The notes under the pieces: model-generated
Database searches by the model: none
What the model saw: only the letters and a program-made list of their open reading frames with translations
Told to the model about the DNA's origin: nothing
From: CAVTWY01 sp963738575
Lineage (GTDB): Bacteria; Pseudomonadota; Gammaproteobacteria; Burkholderiales; Burkholderiaceae_C
Assembly (NCBI GenBank): GCA_963738575.1
Contig: CAVTWY010000004.1
Location: 62,001-126,000 of the forward strand
Direction of reading: 5' to 3'
DNA length: 64,000 bases
Part shown: positions 9,183 through 18,329 of the stretch, in pieces
How the letters are laid out: every line of letters starts with the position of its first letter
How positions within the stretch are numbered: position 1 is the first letter of the stretch
Program-made: the position numbers and the translations under genes

Positions 9183-9711
9183 ATGATCATGCCGCGCAGG
9201 GCAGGTGGCGATCAGCTGCTGCTGCCCGTCAATCCTATTTTCATTGTGGTGACGCTGGTGTTGGCGTTTGGGTTCAACGTGTTGCCACTGGGGCGCACGC
9301 CGTACCTGCCTGACATGATGGCGCTGACCTTGGCCTTTTGGAGCGTGCACCAACCGCGCCTGGTGGGCGTGGGGGTGGCATTCGTGCTGGGCTTGGTGAT
9401 GGACGTCCACAACGGGGCCTTGCTGGGGCAGCATGCGCTGGCCTACACCTTGTTGTCATCCATCGCGTTCTTGATGCACCGCAGGCTCTTGTGGTTTGCG
9501 CTGCCGCAGCAAGCGCTGCAAGTGCTGATTCTGTTTTTGGCGGCCCACGGTGTGCTCGATGGGCGTTCGCCTGGTGGCTGGCGGCATGCTGCCAGGCTGG
9601 GAGGTGCTGATTGCGCCGGTGGTTGAAGCCGCCCTGTGGCCCATCGCCAGCTTGTTGTTGCTGGCACCCCAGCGTCGCGCCCCTGACCCCGATCAAAATC
9701 GACCGCTGTAG
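9183..9711 (+). pseudogene. mreD: Rod shape-determining protein MreD, frameshifted in this sequence
   Basis: MreD is a small multi-spanning inner-membrane partner of MreC. The first 126 or so residues read normally from 9183 (LLLPVNPIFIVVTL, LPLGRTPYLPDM, FVLGLVMDVHNGALLGQHALAY). The frame then runs into a non-homologous end at 9626. The next frame holds the expected C-terminus, LPGWEVLIAPVVEAALWP and the conserved APQRRAPDPDQNRPL, ending with TAG at 9709-9711. Removing one base near 9561-9564 joins the two and gives a normal 175-residue protein. Since MreD is needed for rod growth and its neighbours are intact, an error in the sequence is more likely than real loss. Confidence 0.9.
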
Positions 9712-9753
9712 CCCCCTGCAACCGACGCAACACCCTGCCCTGCGTGGATCCCA

Positions 9754-11769
9754 TTGACTGAACTCAAAAACGTCGAACTCGAACTCGACCGCTTTCGCGG
9801 CCGCTTGTGGGCTGCCGCTGCGTTCGTCCTGTTTTGCTTTGGCTTGCTGGGTGCGCGCCTGGTGCACTTGCAAGTGGTCAGGCACAGTGAGTTGTCCACC
9901 CAAGCCGAAGCCAACCGCATCGCCGTGTTGCCCATCGTGCCAACGCGCGGGCTCATCACCGACCGCAACGGCGTGGTGTTGGCCACCAACTTTTCGGCCT
10001 ACACACTCGAGCTGTCGCCCAGTTTGATCGCCGACCTGGATGCCACCATCGACGAGCTGTCGACCCTGGTGGACATCACACCGCGCGATCGGCGCCGGTT
10101 CAAAAAGCTGCAAGATGAAGGCAAGAGCTTTGACTCCATGCCCATCCGCACCCGGCTGAGTGACGAAGAGGTGGCGCGCTTCTTGGGGCAACGCTACCGC
10201 TTCAAAGGCGTGGAGTTGCGCGCACGCTTGTTCCGTCACTATCCGATGGGCGAGATCGGCAGTCACTTGGTGGGCTACATCGGCCGCATCAACCCGAAAG
10301 AAAAAGAGGCGATGGAAGACTGGGAGGACGAGGTCCTGGCCAACTACCGCGGCACCGAGCACATTGGCAAGCTGGGCATCGAGCAGCGATACGAAAGCAC
10401 GCTGCACGGCGTCACCGGCTTTGAAGAGGTTGAAACCAGCGCCGGGGGCCGTGCTGTGCGGCGCCTGCGCAGCCACGGCGCCACCCCGGGCAACACCCTG
10501 CGACTGTCGGTCGACATCCGCCTGCAGATGCTGGTGGAAGAGATGTTTGGCGACCGACGTGGTGCCCTGGTGGCCATGGATCCCCGCAGCGGCGAGGTGC
10601 TGGCCTTGGTCAGCAAGCCCACCTTCAACCCCAATTTGTTTGTCGACGGCATCGACAGCGAGAACTGGAAAGAGCTCAACGAATCCATCGACAAGCCCTT
10701 GTTGAACCGCGCGTTGCGTGGCACCTATCCGCCGGGCTCCACGTTCAAGCCGTTCATGGCCATGGCGTCACTGATGAGTGGCACCCGATCGGCACAAACG
10801 GTCATTCAGGACAACGGCTCGTTTCAGTTTGGCAACCACCGCTTTCGCAGTTACGGCGACCGGGGCGTGGGGCCAGTGGACATGACGCGCTCGATCATCA
10901 AATCCAGCAACGTCTACTACTACTCGCTGGCCAACGAGATGGGCGTCGACAAGATGCACGAGTTCCTCTCCCCCTTCAGTTTTGGCCGCAAGACGGGCAT
11001 CGACATGGACGGCGAGCTGACGGGCTTGCTGCCATCCACCGAGTGGAAGCGCAAGGCCTACAAGCGCCCCGAGCAAAAGCAGTGGTATGCCGGCGAAACC
11101 ATCTCGCTGGGCATTGGGCAGGGCTACAACAACTTCACGATGCTGCAACTGGGCAACGCCATGGCCACGCTGGCGGCGGGCGGGAAACGATTTGAGCCTC
11201 GGTTGGTGCGAGAGATCGAGCACGTCACCACCCATCAACGCACCCCGGTTGCCGGCCAAGCCCTGGAGCCCATGGCCATGGCCCCGGCCGACGTCGAACT
11301 GATCTTGCGCGCCATGCACGGCGTGACGCAAGAGGGCACGTCCACCCGCGTGTTCATGGGTGCCCCCTACAAAACCGGCGGCAAGACCGGCACCGCCCAA
11401 GCTGTGACGGTCAAGCAAAACGAAAAGTACAACGCCAGCAAACTCGACGAGCACCAACGCGATCACTCGCTGTACATCGCCTTTGCCCCCTTGGAGGCAC
11501 CCACGATTGCGTTGGCCGTGGTGGTTGAAAACGCTGGTTTTGGCGCGGCAGCAGCCGCCCCCATCGCACGACGCGTGTTTGACTACGCGCTGCTGGGCCT
11601 GTGGCCCAGCGACGAGGACATGGCGGCCACGCGTACCGGCACCTCGGCAGCCCCCATGGGCAAACAGCGCCAGGCCGCTTCCATCCCGCTACCAGGCGGC
11701 ATGGCGCCAAGCGAAAGCCTGGCCGCACCGCCCGTGGGGCCCGCGTCGGTGCCCAACAACCCGCCATGA
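9754..11769 (+). CDS. mrdA: Penicillin-binding protein 2
   Basis: PBP2 is the transpeptidase of the elongasome, cross-linking peptidoglycan synthesised by RodA. It has one N-terminal membrane segment (about residues 20-42), a PBP dimerisation domain, and a transpeptidase domain with the catalytic serine in STFK (S329), the SSN motif (S384) and KTGTAQ (K544). I accept a TTG start at 9754 because MTELKNVELELDRFR matches the usual N-terminus of relatives and no ATG is nearby. The stop overlaps the rodA start by four bases. Length 671 residues, with a slightly extended proline/alanine-rich tail. Confidence 0.95.
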   Translation: MTELKNVELELDRFRGRLWAAAAFVLFCFGLLGARLVHLQVVRHSELSTQAEANRIAVLPIVPTRGLITDRNGVVLATNFSAYTLELSPSLIADLDATIDELSTLVDITPRDRRRFKKLQDEGKSFDSMPIRTRLSDEEVARFLGQRYRFKGVELRARLFRHYPMGEIGSHLVGYIGRINPKEKEAMEDWEDEVLANYRGTEHIGKLGIEQRYESTLHGVTGFEEVETSAGGRAVRRLRSHGATPGNTLRLSVDIRLQMLVEEMFGDRRGALVAMDPRSGEVLALVSKPTFNPNLFVDGIDSENWKELNESIDKPLLNRALRGTYPPGSTFKPFMAMASLMSGTRSAQTVIQDNGSFQFGNHRFRSYGDRGVGPVDMTRSIIKSSNVYYYSLANEMGVDKMHEFLSPFSFGRKTGIDMDGELTGLLPSTEWKRKAYKRPEQKQWYAGETISLGIGQGYNNFTMLQLGNAMATLAAGGKRFEPRLVREIEHVTTHQRTPVAGQALEPMAMAPADVELILRAMHGVTQEGTSTRVFMGAPYKTGGKTGTAQAVTVKQNEKYNASKLDEHQRDHSLYIAFAPLEAPTIALAVVVENAGFGAAAAAPIARRVFDYALLGLWPSDEDMAATRTGTSAAPMGKQRQAASIPLPGGMAPSESLAAPPVGPASVPNNPP

Positions 11770-12923
11770 CCGACATCTACGAGCAGCCCAACTTCTGGCA
11801 GCGCGCGGTCAAACCGATTTTCACCGGCTTTGACGGCCCCCTGCTGGTGGCCATTGCGCTGCTTGCAGCCACGGGCATGGTGACGATGTATTCGGTTGGC
11901 TTTGACCACGGAAGCCGGTTTGTTGACCACGGGCGCAACATGCTGATCGCCACCACCATCATGTTTTTGGTAGCTCAGGTGCCCACCCACCGCTTGATGA
12001 CGTTGGCGGTACCGCTGTACGTGGTGGCGCTGTCGTTGTTGGTCGCCACCGCGTTGTTCGGTGTCACGAAAAAGGGGGCCACGCGGTGGCTCAATGTGGG
12101 CATGGTGATTCAGCCCAGCGAAATGATGAAGATCGCCATGCCGTTGATGTTGGCGTGGTGGTTTCAAAAGCGCGAGGGCCAGTTGCAAGTCTCCGACTTT
12201 TTGGTGGCTGGCGCCCTTTTGGCCATGCCTGTGCTGCTGGTGGCCAAACAACCCGATTTGGGCACCGCGATTTTGGTACTGGCCGCTGGCATGTACGTGA
12301 TCTTTTTTGCCGGGCTGAGCTGGAAGCTGATCGTGCCCGTGGTGGTGATCGTTGGCGTGGCCATGGTGGCACTGATCGTTTCACAAGACCGCATCTGCAG
12401 TGCCGACGTCGATTGGCCCATGCTGCGCGCCTACCAAAAGCAGCGTGTCTGCACCTTGCTGGACCCCACCCAAGACCCGTTGGGCAAGGGCTTTCACATC
12501 ATTCAGGGCATGATCGCCATTGGCTCCGGGGGTCTGACGGGCAAAGGCTTCATGCAAGGCACGCAAACGCACCTGGAGTTCATCCCCGAACGCACCACCG
12601 ATTTCATCTTCGCGTCGTTTTCGGAAGAATTCGGCATGGTGGGCACGATCTCGTTGTTGCTGGGCTTTTCGTTCCTGATCTTGCGTGGCTTGGTCATTGC
12701 CCATGCCGCGCCGTCGCTGTTTGGACGGCTCTTGGCGGGTGCCATTTCGCTGAGCTTTTTTACCTACGCTTTTGTCAACATGGGCATGGTGAGCGGTATT
12801 TTGCCCGTGGTGGGCGTACCACTACCCTTCGTCAGTTACGGGGGTACGGCCATGGTGACCCTCGGATTGGGGCTTGGCATTTTGATGTCAATCGCCAAAA
12901 GTAGGCGCTTGATGCAAAGCTGA
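11766..12923 (+). CDS. mrdB: Rod shape-determining peptidoglycan polymerase RodA
   Basis: RodA is the SEDS-family glycosyltransferase that polymerises lipid II with PBP2. The 385 residues contain about ten membrane segments, the QPSEMMKIAMPL motif, a long periplasmic loop with a KGFHIIQGMIAIGSGGLTGKG stretch split here as GFHIIQ and GSGGLTGKG, the HLEFIPERTTDFIFA signature, and the C-terminal GVPLPFVSYGG motif. Its ATG overlaps the mrdA stop (ATGA at 11766-11769). It is the last gene of the mre operon. Confidence 0.96.
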   Translation: MTDIYEQPNFWQRAVKPIFTGFDGPLLVAIALLAATGMVTMYSVGFDHGSRFVDHGRNMLIATTIMFLVAQVPTHRLMTLAVPLYVVALSLLVATALFGVTKKGATRWLNVGMVIQPSEMMKIAMPLMLAWWFQKREGQLQVSDFLVAGALLAMPVLLVAKQPDLGTAILVLAAGMYVIFFAGLSWKLIVPVVVIVGVAMVALIVSQDRICSADVDWPMLRAYQKQRVCTLLDPTQDPLGKGFHIIQGMIAIGSGGLTGKGFMQGTQTHLEFIPERTTDFIFASFSEEFGMVGTISLLLGFSFLILRGLVIAHAAPSLFGRLLAGAISLSFFTYAFVNMGMVSGILPVVGVPLPFVSYGGTAMVTLGLGLGILMSIAKSRRLMQS

Positions 12924-12968
12924 GCGACGCCCTTTCGCGTGCGCGGCTCTGGTCGGGGGGAGTTGCAC

Positions 12969-13923
12969 GTGGCAGTTGTTCGAATTGGCGTGATAGGCAT
13001 TGGCAACATGGGCCTTCCCATGGCATTGCGCCTGCAGGCACGCGGCTACGCCGTCACCGTGTGTGACACCAACCCCATGCGGGCGGCGCTGGCCACGCGC
13101 CACCGCCTGCGATTGGCACCGTCGGCTGCCGAGGCAGCCCGCTTCACGCGTTGCACCGTGATCGCCGTAAGCACCCAGGCTCAAGCGCAAGAGGTGATGA
13201 TGGGCGAGCACGGCGTGCTCGACGTTTTGACCGCGGGCGACTGCGTGATGTTATGCACCACCTTGCCCGGCACCGTGGTCGAGCACTACGCCCGTGCACT
13301 TGGCCGACCGCGGCATCCAGTGCATCGACGCACCCCTTTCGGGTGGCCCCGACCGCGCCACTTACGGCACGCTGTCCATGATTGTGTCGTGCGACAACGC
13401 CACTTTTGAGCGCCACCGCCCGATGATTGACGTGCTGTCCAGCCGCGTGATGCGCGTGGGCACCCGCGTGGGCATGGCATCGCGCGCCAAGCTGGTCAAC
13501 AACGTGGCGGCAGCCATCAACCTGGCCGGCATGGCCGAGGCCATGGCGTTGGCCAAAAAAATGGGCATTGACCCCAAGCAGATGCTCGAGATCATGGAAA
13601 GCTCCAGCGGCCAAAACTGGGTGGGGTCCGACCGCTTGGTGCGCGCCATGCGCGGCGACACCGAGGTGCATGCCCACGTGTCACTGATGGCCAAAGACGC
13701 TGCGTCGGGGCTGGACGCAGCCCACCACGAAGGCCTTTACACGCCGTTGATGGCAGCCGCTGCGCAGCAGTACGAGCGAGCTTGTGACGACGGGCACGCC
13801 CGCGCCGACGACAGCGTGATGTTTGCGTACACCAGCCAAACAGGCGCGGTGTTTGTTGACGGCGTCGAAGTCACCGATGTCGACGTGGACCTGAGCGAGA
13901 ACCTCAACCTGAAGGCGTCGTAA
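12969..13923 (+). pseudogene. 3-hydroxyisobutyrate dehydrogenase-like NAD(P) oxidoreductase, frameshifted
   Basis: The product belongs to the beta-hydroxyacid dehydrogenase family. The N-terminal half shows the Rossmann motif GVIGIGNMGLPMA, and the C-terminal half shows DAPLSGGP and the catalytic lysine in ASRAKLVNN. The halves lie in different frames; deleting one T of the TT at 13300-13301 joins HYARA to LADRGIQ and gives a normal 317-residue enzyme. A GTG at 12969 with a GGGGGAG site seven bases upstream is the likely start. It follows rodA by 45 bases and its end overlaps the convergent histidine kinase gene by 20 bases. The substrate cannot be read from sequence. Confidence 0.85.
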
Positions 13924-15445
13924 GCGGGGTTTGAGGGGTTGCAGGGGCTGAAGGGTCCGTCGGGGTCGAGGGTGTCGGCGCGTCCGTGGCCCGAAAGCGA
14001 ACCGTAAAGCGTGTCCCGGGTGACTTGGGGCTGCCCGCCAAGGTGTGGGGGAAAGCATCCTCGATGCTCACATCAGCACCATGCTTTTGTGCAACCTCTT
14101 TGACAATTGCCAAGCCCAGCCCCGAGCCCTCCACGGGGTTGTCAGGCGCTCGGTAAAACGCCTGAAACACAAGCTCACGCTCGGCCAGCGGGATGCCCGG
14201 GCCATCGTCTTCTACTTGCAGCAACGCAACGTGACCAAACGGGTCGTGCAGCACACGCACCGTCACCCTGCCCCCTCGCGGCGCATAGTGAATGGCGTTG
14301 TCCACCAGATTGCGCAGCAGTTCTCGCACCAGCACCGCTTGGCCACGAATCCACACCGGCTCCAAAGCAGCATCGCCATCTTGCGCTTCAAGTCCCAGGT
14401 CGATTCGTTTGTCGTTGGCGGCGGGAAACAAGTCAGCCACCACGTCCTGCGCCAACCGAAGCAGGTTGACGTCTTGGGCTCGCGCCCGTTGCTCCTCGTC
14501 TTCGGCGCGCGCCAGCGACAACAGTTGAGTCACCGTGCGCGCCGCGCGCTGACTTGAGCGCGCGATGTTCTTCAGTGACTGGCGCGTCGAATCCACGTCA
14601 TTTGCATCCAACTCGCGCTGGGCCAACTCCGCTTGGGTTCGCATCCCTGCCAGCGGGGTTTTTAGTTGATGCGCAGCATCCGCCAAAAAATGCTTTTGTG
14701 CTGCGATGGACACGTTCAGTCGTGACAACAACTGGTTGATGGACGAGACCAAAGGCGTGACCTCTTCGGGCACGCCTTGCTCGTCGATGGGTGACAAGTC
14801 TTGAACTTCGCGGTTGCGGATGCGCCGCTGCAGCTCGTTCAGCGGGACCAAGCCACGCGCCAGCGCAAACCACACCAGCACCACCGCCAAGGGCAAGATC
14901 ACGAACTGGGGAAGGATCACGCCTTTGATGATTTCGGTGGCCAGCTCCGACCGTTTGCCCAAGGTTTCTGCCACTTGCACCAGCGCCAGCGCCCGCTCTC
15001 CCTCACGCGCGGCTGGCACCCAAAAGTAAGCCACCCTCACGTCGGTGTCGGCAAATCGTTCGTCGCGAAACTGCATCTTGTCCGACGCCTGCAAATCATC
15101 GGGAATGGGCAGGTCGCGCTCGCCGGCAATGAACTCACCGCGGCGCCCAAGCACTTGGTAGTACACCGAGTCGGTGTCGTCTGCACGCAGCACTTCAGCG
15201 GCCAAAGGGGGCAAATCCAAACGCACCGAAGGCTGACTGGCGCTTGCAAGCTCTATCGCCACCACCCGTTTGGCCACCGTGCGCGCCATCTCTCCAAGCT
15301 CGCGGTCATAAGGTCGGTTGGCAATGCCTTGCGCCACCGCCCACGTCAGCGCCACGCTGATGGGCCACAGCAGCAGCAAAGGCACCAGCAACCAATCCAG
15401 GATCTCGCCAAAAAGCGAGCGCTGCTCACGTTGAAAAAAGGCCAT
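13904..15445 (-). CDS. Sensor histidine kinase, TctE/QseC type
   Basis: This inner-membrane sensor kinase has 513 residues. The first membrane segment is at about residues 16-40, a periplasmic sensor region follows (about 41-175), then a second membrane segment (about 176-198), a HAMP-like linker, and the H-box HFLADAAHQLKTPL with the phospho-acceptor H259. The ATP-binding domain carries the N box (NLVDNAIHYAP), G1 (DDGPGIP) and G2 (GSGLGLAIV). The extracytoplasmic region and H-box resemble TctE, which senses tricarboxylates. It lies 3 bases behind its response regulator. The nearby Bug/tcu genes at 48 kb could be a target, but that is only inference. Confidence 0.9.
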   Translation of the reverse strand: MAFFQREQRSLFGEILDWLLVPLLLLWPISVALTWAVAQGIANRPYDRELGEMARTVAKRVVAIELASASQPSVRLDLPPLAAEVLRADDTDSVYYQVLGRRGEFIAGERDLPIPDDLQASDKMQFRDERFADTDVRVAYFWVPAAREGERALALVQVAETLGKRSELATEIIKGVILPQFVILPLAVVLVWFALARGLVPLNELQRRIRNREVQDLSPIDEQGVPEEVTPLVSSINQLLSRLNVSIAAQKHFLADAAHQLKTPLAGMRTQAELAQRELDANDVDSTRQSLKNIARSSQRAARTVTQLLSLARAEDEEQRARAQDVNLLRLAQDVVADLFPAANDKRIDLGLEAQDGDAALEPVWIRGQAVLVRELLRNLVDNAIHYAPRGGRVTVRVLHDPFGHVALLQVEDDGPGIPLAERELVFQAFYRAPDNPVEGSGLGLAIVKEVAQKHGADVSIEDAFPHTLAGSPKSPGTRFTVRFRATDAPTPSTPTDPSAPATPQTPLTTPSG

Positions 15446-15448
15446 CGC

Positions 15449-16120
15449 TTAGGCTTGGATTTTTTCCAGGCAGTAACCCAACCCTCGAACGGTGGCAATG
15501 CGAATCGGGCCCTGCTCGATTTTTTTCCGCAAGCGGTGGATGTAGACCTCGATGGCGTTGTTGCTGACTTCGTCACCCCATTCACACAAGCGCTCCACCA
15601 ACTGGTCTTTGCTCACCAACCTTCCGGCGCGTTGCAGCAGCACCTCCAGCAAGCCGAGTTCTCGCGCCGACAAATCCAGCAGCTGCTCATGGATGTAGGC
15701 CACGCGGCCGGTCACGTCAAAGCTGAGTGGGCCGTGTTTGATCACGGCCGAAGCCGACCCCAAACTGCGTCGCATCAAGGCCCGCACGCGGGCTTCGAGC
15801 TCTTGCAGCGAAAAGGGCTTGGCCATGTAGTCATCGGCGCCAAGGTCCAGCCCCTGCACCCGCTGCTCGACACTGTCGTTGGCGGTGAGGATCAGCACGG
15901 GAACGACCAAACCCCGTGCGCGCAATTTGCGCAGCACTTCCAGGCCATGCATCTTGGGCAACCCCAAGTCCAGGATCACGGCGTCAAACTCGTGCGAAGC
16001 CAATGCGGCATCGGCCTCGCTGCCGCTGGCCACGTGGTCAACGGCGTAGCCTGCGCCACGCAGCGAGCGCAACAGGCCATCGGCCAACACCTGGTCATCC
16101 TCGGCAATCAGTACACGCAT
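15449..16120 (-). CDS. OmpR-family response regulator, TctD/QseB type
   Basis: The receiver domain (residues 1-115) has the acidic pair EDD at positions 7-9, phospho-acceptor D51 in VILDLGLPK and the conserved lysine in YMAKPF. A winged-helix OmpR-type DNA-binding domain follows, with the NAIEVYIHRLRKK recognition region. The start at 16120 begins with the standard MRVLIAEDD; an upstream ATG at 16162 would add an odd tail. Length 223 residues. It is the first gene of the kinase operon and is divergent from recA. Confidence 0.92.
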   Translation of the reverse strand: MRVLIAEDDQVLADGLLRSLRGAGYAVDHVASGSEADAALASHEFDAVILDLGLPKMHGLEVLRKLRARGLVVPVLILTANDSVEQRVQGLDLGADDYMAKPFSLQELEARVRALMRRSLGSASAVIKHGPLSFDVTGRVAYIHEQLLDLSARELGLLEVLLQRAGRLVSKDQLVERLCEWGDEVSNNAIEVYIHRLRKKIEQGPIRIATVRGLGYCLEKIQA

Positions 16121-16288
16121 GGAACATGCCTCATTCAATCGACCGATGCGCGTTGGCGCCAAATCGGCGAACCTTGGAGTTGGAACGGCCTGAGTCGAAT
16201 CTGGCGCTTTGCTGCATCGCCCAGTCGTCTAGTCGCCCAACCGTCCATTATCTTAGGGACACTTTCTGCGGCGCTGGCCACCAACCCC

Positions 16289-16323
16289 TTGACGTCGACC
16301 CTGTACTGTACGAACATCCAGTT
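16289..16323 (+). promoter_or_regulatory. recA promoter with LexA (SOS) box
   Basis: The sequence TACTGT-N8-CCAGTT at 16304-16323 matches the LexA consensus (TACTGT-N8-ACAGTA) except at two positions in the right half-site. A TTGACG at 16289-16294 fits a -35 element; a 17-base spacer leads to GAACAT, a weak -10 that overlaps the box. This places LexA over the RNA-polymerase site about 65 bases upstream of the recA ATG, the arrangement known for recA in many proteobacteria. Confidence 0.72.
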
Positions 16324-16385
16324 ATCGAGTTATCATCCTTCCCCACCCGATCGCTTGCGATCCCCCTTCATCCCGGAGTCTCCCC

Positions 16386-17423
16386 ATGGACGCACCTGTG
16401 AAATCGCTCAACACCGAAAAAGCCAAAGCCCTTCAAGCCGCCTTGGCGCAAATTGACAAACAGTTTGGCAAGGGCTCCATCATGCGCCTGGGCGAAGGCG
16501 AGGTGGTTGAAGACATCCAATCGGTGTCCACCGGCTCGCTGGGCTTGGACATCGCGCTGGGCATCGGCGGCTTGCCCCGCGGGCGCGTGGTCGAAATCTA
16601 CGGTCCAGAATCATCCGGCAAAACGACCCTCACGCTGCAGGTCATCGCCGAGATGCAAAAGCTGGCCGGTACCTGTGCCTTCATTGACGCCGAGCATGCG
16701 CTCGACGCCCAGTACGCTCAAAAGTTGGGCGTCAATCTACAAGAGCTGCTCATCTCACAGCCCGACACCGGCGAGCAAGCCCTCGAAATCGTTGACGCGC
16801 TGGTGCGCTCGGGCTCGGTGGACCTGATCGTCATCGACTCGGTCGCTGCACTTACGCCCAAGGCCGAACTCGAAGGTGAAATGGGCGATTCCCTGCCCGG
16901 CCTGCAGGCCCGCCTGATGAGCCAGGCGCTGCGAAAACTCACGGCGTCCATCAAAAAGACCAACACCATGGTCATCTTCATCAACCAAATTCGCATGAAG
17001 ATCGGCGTCATGTTCGGCAACCCCGAAACCACCACGGGTGGCAACGCGCTCAAGTTCTACGCCTCGGTTCGCCTAGACATCCGCCGCACAGGCAGCATCA
17101 AGCGTGGCGACGAAGTTGTGGGCAACGAGACCAAAGTCAAAGTGGTCAAGAACAAGGTCAGCCCGCCGTTCAAAACAGCCGAGTTCGACATTCTTTACGG
17201 CGAGGGCATCAGCCGCGAGGGCGAGATCATTGACATGGGCGTCGAGGGCAAAATCCTTGAAAAATCCGGCTCTTGGTACGCCTACAACGGCGAAAAGATC
17301 GGCCAAGGCAAAGACAACGCCCGCGAGTTCCTCAAAGAAAACCCAGCGATCGCCATCGAGATCGAAAATAAAGTGCGTGAGGCCATGGGCATTCCTCTGC
17401 TGGCCGAGGGTGCTGCCGCTTAA
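16386..17423 (+). CDS. recA: Recombinase RecA
   Basis: RecA forms ATP-dependent filaments on single-stranded DNA, drives homologous recombination and triggers LexA self-cleavage. Walker A is GPESSGKT at residues 73-80; the Walker B region is LIVIDSVAALTPKAE, and the L1/L2 loops and the NQIRMKIGVMFGNPETTTGG segment are intact. The 345-residue length is typical. A GGAG site sits 8-9 bases before the ATG. recX follows after an attenuating terminator. Confidence 0.98.
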   Translation: MDAPVKSLNTEKAKALQAALAQIDKQFGKGSIMRLGEGEVVEDIQSVSTGSLGLDIALGIGGLPRGRVVEIYGPESSGKTTLTLQVIAEMQKLAGTCAFIDAEHALDAQYAQKLGVNLQELLISQPDTGEQALEIVDALVRSGSVDLIVIDSVAALTPKAELEGEMGDSLPGLQARLMSQALRKLTASIKKTNTMVIFINQIRMKIGVMFGNPETTTGGNALKFYASVRLDIRRTGSIKRGDEVVGNETKVKVVKNKVSPPFKTAEFDILYGEGISREGEIIDMGVEGKILEKSGSWYAYNGEKIGQGKDNAREFLKENPAIAIEIENKVREAMGIPLLAEGAAA

Positions 17424-17453
17424 CTCGCTTCGGATGCGAATGCGAATGCAATC

Positions 17454-17483
17454 AAGGGTGGCCCCGGGTGGTCGCCCTTTTTT
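17454..17483 (+). terminator. Intrinsic terminator between recA and recX
   Basis: A ten-base-pair stem (17454-17463 with 17470-17479, two G-U pairs) and a six-base loop are followed by a run of T residues to 17483. It lies 31 bases after the recA stop and 33 bases before recX. In E. coli a similar terminator lets only a small fraction of recA transcripts continue into recX, and the same logic is likely here. Confidence 0.75.
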
Positions 17484-17515
17484 GCGACCGCGCGCGGCCT
17501 GACCCCGCTCGCCCT

Positions 17516-18064
17516 ATGAAGGCCGCACGCGCCAAACTATCTCTTAAAGCTCGCGCCGTGCAGTGGTTGTCCATGCGCGAGCACAGCCGCGTCGAGCTGC
17601 GCCGCAAGTTGTTGGCCCAAATCGCCAAAGAGGCGCGGCAAGCGCGAAAGTTCAGTGCCGAGCATCACGACGCCACGGCTTCCGACGACAACGACCAAAA
17701 CGCCGCAGCGGCCCCAGCAGCCATTGACGACTTGCTGGACGAGCTGACCAAACTGGGGTTTTTGAGTGAGCAGCGCTTTGTCGAATCGCGCGTTCGCACG
17801 CGTGCCCCACGCCACGGCAACCAGCGCATTCGCGCCGAGCTGGCGCAACACGGTGTGGCAATAAACGCCAATCAAAACAAGGTTCTAATTGAGAGTGAGC
17901 AATCACGTGCACACGATCTTTGGCAGCGCCGGTTTGGTGGCACGCGGTCTGACGACCGCGACGCAAGGCTCAAGCAAATGCGGTTCTTGGCCAGCCGCGG
18001 CTTTGCGTCTGACACGATACGCATCGTTGTGGAGGGCAAGTTCAAACCCGAAGAGAGCGGCTGA
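17516..18064 (+). CDS. recX: Recombination regulatory protein RecX
   Basis: RecX binds the RecA filament and limits its activity. The 182-residue protein has the three-helix repeats of the family: an N-terminal block with SMREHSRVELRRKL, a middle block with LDELTKLGFLSEQRFVESRV, and a C-terminal block ending LASRGFASDTIRIVV. Between the first two is an insert rich in A, D and N (about residues 42-62) that is longer than usual. I used the ATG at 17516, after the recA terminator. Confidence 0.88.
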   Translation: MKAARAKLSLKARAVQWLSMREHSRVELRRKLLAQIAKEARQARKFSAEHHDATASDDNDQNAAAAPAAIDDLLDELTKLGFLSEQRFVESRVRTRAPRHGNQRIRAELAQHGVAINANQNKVLIESEQSRAHDLWQRRFGGTRSDDRDARLKQMRFLASRGFASDTIRIVVEGKFKPEESG

Positions 18065-18329
18065 TTCACTCGGTTGGCCTGGCTGACTGCATGGGCCGAT
18101 GGTTCCAGGCCGCCCGTTCTGCCTTTTGGGCACCCATGATTGGAGGCATCAGCAAACACCACCCAAACGTGGCCGTTAAACCTCACTTTGGTGCGTTGCA
18201 CCATGCTACATTTCTCGCGCCTTTGCTGGGAACCTCTGGTTCCCAATGGCCCCAAGGCCCTTCAGCATTCAACACCGCCGCGACCCTGCACCCGCAAGGT
18301 CCAAGGCTTGCATCGCCGGAACACCAACG

